64,000 bases of DNA from Micropterus salmoides (Eukaryota > Chordata > Actinopteri > Centrarchiformes > Centrarchidae), in assembly GCF_014851395.1 (NCBI RefSeq), contig NW_024044681.1, positions 1,333,413-1,397,412 of the forward strand. Direction: 5' to 3'. The notes under the pieces were generated by a model. The model did no database searches. It was not told the origin of the DNA and saw nothing but the letters and a program-made list of their open reading frames with translations. The translations under genes and the position numbers were made by a program. Below, piece after piece: positions 21,024 to 64,000 of this stretch. Position 1 is the stretch's first letter, and every line of letters begins with the position of its first letter.

Positions 21024-21385
21024 GTCATCCATCCATCCATCGTCAACCGCTTATCCTGCGTACAGGGTCTTGGGGGGCTTGAGCCAATCCCAACTGACAT
21101 CGGGCACAAGGCGGAGTACACCCTGGACAGGTCGCCAGTCCATCGCTGGGCCACACATCGACAAACAACCACTTACGCTCACGCCTAAGGACAATTTAGG
21201 GTAACCAATCAACCTAGCCTGCATGTCTTTGGATGGTGGGAGGAAGCCGGAGCACCCGGAGAGAACCCACGCAGACACGGGGAGAACATGCAAACTCCAC
21301 ACAGAAAGGCCGGGGCAACCGGGGTTCAAACCCACGACCTTCTTGCTACAGTGGCGACAGTGCTAACCACCGCCCCCCCGCCCCA
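21024..21385 (+). repeat. Common teleost dispersed repeat inserted in the 15-bp repeat
   Basis: The element starts with CATCCATCCATCCATCGTCAACC, continues GTACAGGGTCTTGGGGGGCT and GCATGTCTTTGGATGGTGGG, and ends GGGGTTCAAACCCACGACCT plus CTAACCACCGCC. This organisation is very abundant in fish genomes; I do not assign it a named family. A second copy lies at 60095-60340 and a fragment at 2640-2690. Confidence 0.85.
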
Positions 21386-21674
21386 GATGGTAAAGTGACA
21401 GAAGCAAACATTACAGAAGCTGACTTCCCTAAAGCCAAGGTCACTGAAGCTAACGTCACTGAAGCTAAGGTGACTGAAGCAAACATTACAGAGGCTGAAG
21501 TCACTAAAGCTAAGTTCACTAATGGTAACGTGACTGAAGCTAATGTCACTGAAGCTAACGTTGTTACTGAAGCTGACGTCCCTGAAGCTTATGTGACTGA
21601 AGCTAACGTGAAAGAGCTTCCATGTTCAGATGATGTGGTGAAAGGACCAGGAGTCGTTGGATTGAATACATCAG
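21386..21674 (+). CDS. Hypothetical VTEA-repeat exon (candidate, unrecognised gene)
   Basis: After the inserted repeat the plus frame reads about fourteen pentapeptide units such as VTEAN, VTEAK and ITEAE, then VKELPCSDDVVKGPGVVGLN, TS, and a split Gly codon at a good donor (G|GTGAGA, 21675-21680). Units are 15 bp and keep frame throughout, apart from one VVTEA hexapeptide. Joining this donor to the acceptor at 21901-21902 keeps phase. No known protein family was recognised. Against a gene: the upstream block has stops, and the start codon would fall in an inserted repeat or further left. Confidence 0.35.
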
Positions 21675-21902
21675 GTGAGATACATCTGTGCATGAAACAT
21701 AGCTAAGTTACCTAGCTAGTAGCAAGCGAGCAATGAACGTTAGCTTAGCATTACAGCGCTAACATGTTGGTGACGTATAATGTTCGAGACGAGAGATGTA
21801 GTTCACCGAGCCGTCTCACACAAAACTAAATGTTACTTCACACCACCTGCATCATTCTTGACTTAAATGATCTTTTAAACTGACAATCATCAATTCCAAC
21901 AG

Positions 21903-22153
21903 GACCAAAAAAATTGTTGTCTCTCGCCGTTGTCTACCGTACAGATTTTTTCCGAAATAAGTGCCAATGGGTGGAAGCGGAAGGGAGGGACTTGGGCTTT
22001 CTGTCATATGTTCGGTCACATGTGTTACTTAGCAGAACTCCATCCACTGATGAAGACCGTGGGATGCGGCTGAAAGCTATAGGTGGACCTGGAGTAAAGT
22101 TTTTTTATTCACACTCACATGAGATTTGTGTAAAAGGCTCATGCAATTCTTGA
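21903..22153 (+). CDS. Hypothetical downstream exon of the VTEA candidate
   Basis: From acceptor CCAACAG (to 21902) the frame reads GPKKLLSLAVVYRTDFFRNK, CQWVEAEGRDLGFLSYVRSH, and ends HEICVKGSCNS with a stop at 22151-22153. It continues the upstream frame in phase. The second half (CCACTGATGAAGACCGTGGG) resembles a widespread non-coding fish repeat, which weakens the case for a real exon. Function unknown. Confidence 0.3.
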
Positions 22154-22159
22154 GTCTCA

Positions 22160-23109
22160 CAGGATGAAGACAATGTTCGTGCAACACGTTCATGAAGGAT
22201 AATCATTTTAGTAGAATCTTTAGACTCGTGCAGGTTTAAAACTTTAAAGTTTTAAATTTTTTAACAAAAACCCCCAAAAAGAAACAAAAAACAAAACACT
22301 GAGAATGTGTTGAAAACCTTTCTGGGCTGCAGCCCTATTTATTACCCCATTTACACTCAGTCACTTTGTATCTAAAAATACCAAAGAGTAGAAATACTCT
22401 GTTACAAGCAAAAGTATAGTATAGTGGAGTCGAAAGTAGCAGAAAATGGAATTTTTAGATGACTTTAAAATTGGACTTAAGTTATCACATTCGACTTAAG
22501 TAGAAATGTGTGTGGGGGGGGGGCTCTACTGCTGTGGCTTTAATGGAGATTTAAGGGTGTTGATGCCACCTTCTGGACCACAGTGTGTCCGACGAGGTTT
22601 AAATTAAATCCTGATGTGATGCTTGAAATGACGAGTGTAAACGGGGCCCTAATGTAAGTACGAACATCATAAAAAATTATTTCAGCGAAGACATTTACAC
22701 AACAGTCTACACAATAGGAAAATAGGATTGTCACAGTAGCCTGTATTTACAACAATATGTACACTCATGTATTGTACACACACACACACACACACACACA
22801 CAGCCACAGAGCCCCTGACTCCTTTTCTCTATTTGCTTTGGAGAGTTTTTAAAATGCCCCCAAAATGCATTTTCAGATCATAAATTGTGTATTTGAGTTC
22901 CCCAAAACTACAGTATCTCTGAACTCTCTCTTTAACCAATCACTCACATTTAGGTTATTCTATGTGATCTACTTTAACTCATTAAATTTACATTTAACAT
23001 GTAAATTTTATTTTTTTTTTTACATTTAACAACAACATGATATTAATACATTTATGGTGTTGGTATTTTCATGGGATTTGTTGATAAGTGTTAAATATAG
23101 ATATTTATA
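22160..23109. other. Intergenic with (CA)n microsatellite
   Basis: A dispersed AAGTAT-type repeat fragment lies at 22370-22510 and a (CA)n tract at about 22778-22802. No gene was recognised. Confidence 0.6.
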
Positions 23110-23872
23110 CACTACCGGTCAAAAGTTTTAGAACAGACTCATTTTTCTAGTTTTAATTAATATCTAAGTATTTCAAGTCCAGTGAAAAACCTTAAATGGT
23201 ACAAAAGTAAGCAGCAAACTGCCAAAGTTGAAAACATTTTTTACGTCAATCTAAAATTAACAATTAAATTAAAAAGTTTTGTTCATTATTTCACTGTAGG
23301 TTCAACTGATGATCGACTGCTCTGTCTTCTTTCAGTAATATTATATAATATATAGAACATTGTACAAATAAAGCTCCTGTTCCAAGGTGTTAACTGTAAA
23401 AAAGTCCTTCCACTGCTGCAGAACAACCAAAGAAGCTAAAGACAAAGTTTAGATCAGCAAAACTGAGAATAATGTAAATTTCAGAGACTTATAATTTTCA
23501 TCAAAGGGATCAAGTGATGATAACAATTTCAAGTTAATCTGCAGCAGTGCAAGTAAATAAAACACATTTCAACAGTAAATACCTTGGAACACCCTCAAAA
23601 GCTTTATTTGTACAATATTATATATAATATCAATGAAGTAAGACAGAGCAGCTGGTCATCGGTTGATCCTACAGTGAAATAATGAACAAAACATTTAATT
23701 GTTAAATTTTAGATCTGAAAATGTCTGATATGGTGGAGTAAATGTTTTTAATTTTAATTTTGGCAGCCATTGATACCATTTAAAGTTTTTCACTGGACTT
23801 AAAACTACTTATATTTCAATAAGTAAAGTAAAATAAAATGAGGTTATTCTAAAACATTTTACCGGCACTGTG
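23110..23872. mobile_element. Non-autonomous Tc1/mariner fold-back element
   Basis: A 763-bp element flanked by TA (23108-23109 and 23873-23874). It starts CACTACCGGTCAAAAGTTTT and ends AAAACATTTTACCGGCACTG plus TG. The two halves are long imperfect inverted repeats: AAGCTCCTGTTCCAAGGTGT near 23371 pairs with ACCTTGGAACACCCTCAAAA near 23581. There is no transposase frame, so it was mobilised in trans. Confidence 0.88.
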
Positions 23873-24091
23873 TAAATAGATATTGTATCCTTTAAGAAAA
23901 CGCTAAAAAGTTAAAGGACCTTTTCACTGGTTGACTTTCAGCAGCTGAACGTGAGCTTGTTTAGTTCAACTTTTTAATCCTGTTTGTCTTCTGATTTCTG
24001 TTTGCGGGATCGAGTCTGTGACAAAACTCACACAGACGCTGCAGCTTTCACACACACTCGCAAAAACACATTAGCTGTGGACACACTCACA

Positions 24092-24138
<47 letters not shown>

Positions 24139-24780
24139 CGCTCAACAGCATTTGGTAGAACATTTGGTAACACAATGCTGTAAATCGGGTCATATTTCAA
24201 AATAAAAGCTGCTGACTGCTCACAATGCTTGTGTGTGTGTGTGTGTGGGTGCGTGTGGCCTCTGGCGTGAAGCCTTGGACTGACCAATCAGAGAGCAGAA
24301 GATGTTGGAAGTCCTGCCCAGGGCAAAGTTCTCCTTCTTTCATTCATTCATTTTGATCTGATTTACTAGTTGTTTCGCAGCACAAAAAAGTTGGAGTTGG
24401 ACTCGAACCAGCGGCGTGTACTGTACACCACCACTGTGACCACCTTCGTGTACCTTCTTTCACTGTCCTCTGCTACATTTGCTACCACAGAGTCCCATCA
24501 GTCTGCAGTGTCTCTATATGTGTGTGGTGTCCTAAATTAAGTCTCACCTGCCAAAAGTCCTCGCGGTGCCCCCTACAGGCCGCAGTGAATATTACAGCCA
24601 CAAGAACATACTGATGGCAGAGCTAATAGGTGCTTTTGACTTAATGCGGCGCTGCGCAGTGCTGACTTAACGTGATGCATGCTGGACTGGAGCAGAAATG
24701 TGTATATGTATTTTAAATAAAGGCTTTCTGTTTTTAATCATCGGATAATGATTTACCTGATTTAATAATTTGTTATCTGA
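23873..24780. other. Intergenic with CA/GT microsatellites and a tRNA-like remnant
   Basis: (CA)n at 24099-24136 and (GT)n at 24230-24247. Around 24390-24450 the minus strand has GGTTCGAGTCC, a tRNA B-box-like string, in a probable tRNA-derived repeat remnant; no cloverleaf can be drawn with confidence. Confidence 0.55.
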
Positions 24781-24794
24781 CTTTCTTAAAACTA

Positions 24795-25570
24795 GATAAT
24801 CCAGGACTTGCCTTATGCCTGGTGCTGGATTTTCTGATCTTAACGGATTTTAAAAATGTGGGATACCACAGACATAACGACGGAATTAACTGTCGTTATG
24901 TCTGTGGTATCCCACATTTTAATGTTATTTACACATTTTAATTTTAATCTTAATAACGCACATAGAAGGCGATTCAGTCCAGACGCAGGACCACACACTC
25001 TGCGTTTATATTAAACTAAACACTTCATCAAACGTGACTTCAGACTAGTGTCCAGTGTAACATTTTTCCTGCCGTGTCTGGCTTTTTCACCCGGTGCTGA
25101 GTCAGCTAATAGGACTGCTAACTACACGGCTAACTAAGAAACGTTACAGATAGTTAGCAGCATTTAGTAGCTTGAGTAGAGGTGTAGACACTCCCCAAAT
25201 GGACCAATCTGCTTGTCCGCCATACACTTTAACTGGCCATCGGGCCCTTGCTTATGTGCAAACTGGTTTCAGACAGAAACAAACATGGAGGCAGACTGTC
25301 GTCGTCAGCTGGTTGACCTTGTGTGTGCTGTGTTTTTTGACAGAAAAACAAAATAAGAGAATCATACATTTTATAGCGCGAGCAAATACACAACACGTTG
25401 GCGACGCTTCCCGATCAGCTTGCTCTCATTGGCTGTCGCGATTTCGAATCGTAAATAAATCAGATCCAGTCGGCGACCTTAAGGTTATGTCTGTAAACCC
25501 AGCACGCTACAGGATCATTTGAGCCGATAAAAGTTCCGACCAGTCTCGGATCTTCCCCAACAAAAGAAAT
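24795..25570 (+). mobile_element. Dispersed MITE-like repeat, copy 1
   Basis: It shares ordered blocks with 44985-45590 in the opposite orientation: ATGCCTGGTGC near 24815, CATGGAGGCAGACTGTCG near 25284, CAGCTGGTTGACCTTGTGTG near 25308, TCATTGGCTGTCGCGATT near 25425, and TACAGGATCATTTG near 25508. It begins about 160 bp past the lgr5 stop, so it probably forms most of that gene's 3' UTR region. It contains the perfect hairpin at 24853-24920. Confidence 0.75.
24853..24920. repeat. Perfect 29-bp inverted repeat with 10-nt loop
   Basis: The left arm 24853-24881 and right arm 24892-24920 are exact reverse complements (arm begins AAAATGTGGGATACCACAGA), separated by GGAATTAACT. Transcribed from either strand it folds to a 29-bp uninterrupted hairpin. 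It lies on the 3' side of lgr5. Confidence 0.95.
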
Positions 25571-25731
25571 TCCCCCAAAATACTATAAAACCAACAAAAC
25601 GACCGCAGACTGGATCTAAACGGACTGGATCCAACGAGCTCTACGATTCTTTGATTTTTCAGCAGATGTTTTGTGGAGATATTTGGCAGGTGAGAACTTC
25701 AGACCCCGTGTGTGTGTTTTTGTGTGTCAGT

Positions 25732-61328
<35,597 letters not shown>

Positions 61329-61332
61329 CTGC

Positions 61333-61365
<33 letters not shown>

Positions 61366-61647
61366 ATGTCTCTCTACCATCACACCTGTACAATCAAACC
61401 AAGCAGGAACCTCCGGGTCTGAAAAGTGAAGTGCCTTCAAACCTGCGTTCTCTCCAGCAGCCAGCAGGGGGCGACTCCACCGGCAATTTCAGACATTTGT
61501 GAAATCCTTGAAATAAAAGTTACTAAAATAACTAGGGCTGCACAATTAATCAAAATATCAAAATCGCAATATGACCAGAAGCAAAATTTAAATATCGTAG
61601 AAGCTTTTTTTAAATGAAGTTAAAATGTGAAAACAAAACTAAGTGTG

Positions 61648-62130
61648 AACCCTCTGGGTCTGAAAAGTGAAGCCAACGCCAAAGAGCCTTAAACCTGCGT
61701 CCTCTCTAGCAGCCAGCAGGGGGCGACTCCAGCGGCTGCAGAAAGAAGTGTGATTGTATAGAAGTCTATGATAAAATGTTTCTACTTCTCAGCTGATTTA
61801 TTCCCTCAGTAAACACTTTCCTGATGAGTTTATGGTCTCAGTCGCTAGTTTCAAGTCTTCTTCAGCACATTTCAGCACATTCATTTAGTAAATTATGGTC
61901 CCATTTAGAGGAACAGAGACCAGAAAGCAGGGGAGGCTTTAGGGCGGGGCTTTCTTGTGCTCTGTGTACATTAAACCAGTGCAGCTGAAAAAGTTTATTA
62001 GGAGTCAGCTGTTCATATTTCTGGTAAAAACATTTTGTTTTAAGCCTGTTTGTCGTTAGCCAAAATTAGCATCCTGGTTAAAATCACAGCTTAGGTGAAT
62101 TACAGATGCTAGCTAGTTCCACCCACTCGT
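61648..62130 (+). repeat. Dispersed repeat (GGGTCTGAAAAGTGAAGCC family), copy 2
   Basis: Near-identical to 28152-28685 over the CTCTCTAGCAGCCAGCAGGG to GAGGCTTTAGGGCGGGGCT span. A truncated third piece sits just left at 61405-61480. Confidence 0.85.
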
Positions 62131-63352
62131 CCAAATATAGTCATGTCTGGTTCCAAAAAATCAACATGGCAACGGGCAAAATGGTAATCCACAAACGAAC
62201 GGGTGACATCACGGTGGCTACGTCCGCTTCTTTTATCCAGGATGTGGTTTAAACATTCAATGTTTGTATGAAGTAAATAAAGTGACAAATAAATAGATAA
62301 ACAGACTAAACATACATATAAATATTTAAACATTTGGGGGTGAAAAATTTTATAGTAGCATTTTTGTTTTAGCACAACCAAAAAAAAATCATTCAAGATA
62401 ATTATTAAAAAGACAAAGTTCATAAAAACAGCCACAGAGAGTCTGGTATGTTCAAAGAGACCATTCAACACACATTTCACATATGAAAACATTTGGTTTG
62501 ACAAAGCATCCACTCAGAACTCCGGTAGGATCACACAAACACGACCTCATGATGCCTTCAAAGAGCCCGTGAAAGGAACAAGTCAACACACAACTGAGTG
62601 AGAAACACGACGGGAGTGGAAGTTACTGGAAAGAGATGGAAAGCAAGAAAATAAAATAATGAATGAATGACTCAGACGGTGTTATTCTGTCATTCCTCCT
62701 TTTGCAGCAGTGTATAAGTATCCAAGTTGGGTTAAAAACAAGGGCAACTGGACTTGGTTGAAGAAACTTTTAGTCTCTCATCCAAGAGGCTTGGATAACT
62801 ATGACCTGGATGACTGAGAATCTTTATAGACAATTTAAGTAGAAGAAGTAATCTCACACTGTAGAAATACTCAATACAATTAAAAATCCTGCATTCAAAC
62901 ATTTACTTACCAACACGTCCTCATACCTAGACGACAAAATAGGTTGATTGTTAAGTGGCCCAAAACCACAAAAACAGAAGCATTGGCAAGTACCAGTTAA
63001 GCGACGTGAAATAATACATATAAGAAGAAGAACAACAAGTAACGTTAGTAGTAGCAGTAGTAGTAGTCGTCTGTTTTTTTAGAAGTAAGAAAAGAAGTGA
63101 AATTTGGAAAAATTGAGGACCGCACGTGTTATTTAGCACAAGAGCCGACAGAGTGTGTCGGACACTGTAGCTTCTCCTGTACATGGGACATAAAGAAGTA
63201 TACAGAACTTTGATTCATGCAAAATGACATACATACATATTTAGCACACATGTAATTTGTAATATGGTTATAACGGTTAGTTTGCTGTCTATGTAGAGTG
63301 AACTAGATGTCTGCGTATTGTTCATAAATAATTAAATAATAACAATTACTCA
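62131..63352. other. Upstream lgr5 intron, no gene
   Basis: The signal-peptide/cap exon of lgr5 was searched for here by LPSNLS-FTSYLDLS-like sense on the minus strand and was not found. A TAG/GTA trinucleotide tract lies at 63047-63067. Confidence 0.6.
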
Positions 63353-63845
63353 TTTAGCTGACCAGCGTCAGGGACACATTAGTTGTTGTGGTGGGAATCG
63401 AACCCAGATCTCTCACAACAAAGACATGTGTCTTCTCCACTGCTCCATCGCCAACCCATATTAGCTCTGATAATGATAATCCACAAAACACATCTTTGTA
63501 GTAGCGTCCATGTTGATTCCACATTCCGAGATTCCTTGCACGTGAACACACACTGAAGTCTGAAGAACGACTTAACAACATGGGAAATGGGACTATCCGA
63601 GGAGCACATGAATGCACTGTGAGCTGCTGCTTGCAATTCGCTACTTTAACCGCTAGATGGCACTAAAACTTACACACTGAACATTTAAACATGGGTTGTA
63701 ATAAACTGTATAATAATCAACCTCTGCGGCTAAGGATTAAAAGAAGTGGCTAGTCCACAGCTGTCTATCCATATCCAACACCACAAAGGCACATACTATG
63801 TCAAAAAGGTCCATTTATCAGTCTCTACAAAAGGTATTCTGACTA
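63353..63845 (-). repeat. Dispersed repeat with tRNA-derived SINE segment, minus copy
   Basis: The inverted partner of 51480-51910. Its left part (63353-63470), read on the minus strand, has GGCGATGGAGCAGTGG and GATCTGGGTTCGATTCCCAC, tRNA A/B-box-like strings, followed by a GTGTCCCTGACGCTGGTCAG and CTAAATGAGTAATTG tail typical of fish SINEs. Confidence 0.8.
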
Positions 63846-64000
63846 TTTGTTGTGCTGCTGCTGTAGCTAAAACCAAACATCCCCGTGACTAATGTCTTAG
63901 TACTTTAAAATTGGTCCAGTATTGAGCGAGCACTCTGCAATCCACAGTAGCAAAACAGGGCTGCAACTTAATCCTTGTGCCTCGTCAAAGTACGTCCACT

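Noticed and set aside
20801..21172. Minus-strand frame with SFSDIS/FSDSS pentapeptides, considered as a pentapeptide-repeat protein
   Set aside because: The period comes from the 15-bp repeat read in the antisense direction; the sense frame is the one with a phased splice and longer open right block.
23984..24287. His-Thr and Cys-Val rich frames
   Set aside because: Produced by CA/GT microsatellites; no other coding evidence.
62109..62513. 134-residue open frame on the minus strand, hydrophobic, next to the expected lgr5 5' end
   Set aside because: Its C-terminal part runs through a dispersed repeat, the composition is what AT-rich DNA gives by chance, and it has none of the expected signal-peptide/cap residues.
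63390..63460. tRNA gene on the minus strand (GGTTCGATTCC B box)
   Set aside because: No complete cloverleaf; it is embedded in a repeat with a SINE tail, so it is a tRNA-derived SINE segment.

Overview
The window is vertebrate, almost certainly teleost fish, nuclear DNA. Short GT-AG exons are set in AT-rich introns full of microsatellites, minisatellites and fish-type transposons (Tc1, hAT, TTAA-flanked MITEs, L2/Maui LINEs, tRNA-derived SINEs). There are no operons and no rRNA or functional tRNA genes. Two protein-coding genes can be read exon by exon, both on the minus strand; their exons join in a consistent phase at every junction. || Right and centre (about 25.7-61.3 kb): a leucine-rich-repeat G-protein-coupled receptor of the LGR4/5/6 (R-spondin receptor) group, best matched to LGR5. 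Nineteen coding exons are visible: fourteen carrying LRRs, two carrying the hinge, and three carrying the seven-helix domain. Only the first exon (signal peptide and N-terminal cap) is missing, presumably beyond 64 kb. Left (1-7.5 kb): the 5' half of a myelin-regulatory-factor gene, best matched to MYRFL. Nine exons run from the start codon through the Ndt80-type DNA-binding domain; the autoproteolytic chaperone domain and membrane segment lie off the left edge. Human MYRFL and LGR5 are both on 12q, which supports the two assignments together. || The 18 kb between the genes (7.5-25.7 kb) holds a broken L2 LINE nested in older LINE relics, TTAA MITEs, a Tc1-type fold-back element, a perfect 29-bp hairpin about 0.8 kb past the lgr5 stop, and a 15-bp tandem repeat reading VTEA(N/K) whose open frame joins in phase, through a good donor and acceptor, to a downstream reading frame. 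That repeat locus is the best candidate here for an undescribed transcript. The lgr5 introns carry several separate minisatellites, a nearly intact Tc1 transposon with one frameshift, a non-autonomous hAT whose empty site can be read in a related repeat copy 17 kb away, and inverted repeat pairs flanking groups of LRR exons. || The most notable gene-level observation is that the receptor's seven-helix domain, one large terminal exon in mammalian LGR genes as I recall, is split here by two introns. One of these is about 93 bp, in frame and stop-free, and falls in intracellular loop 2.
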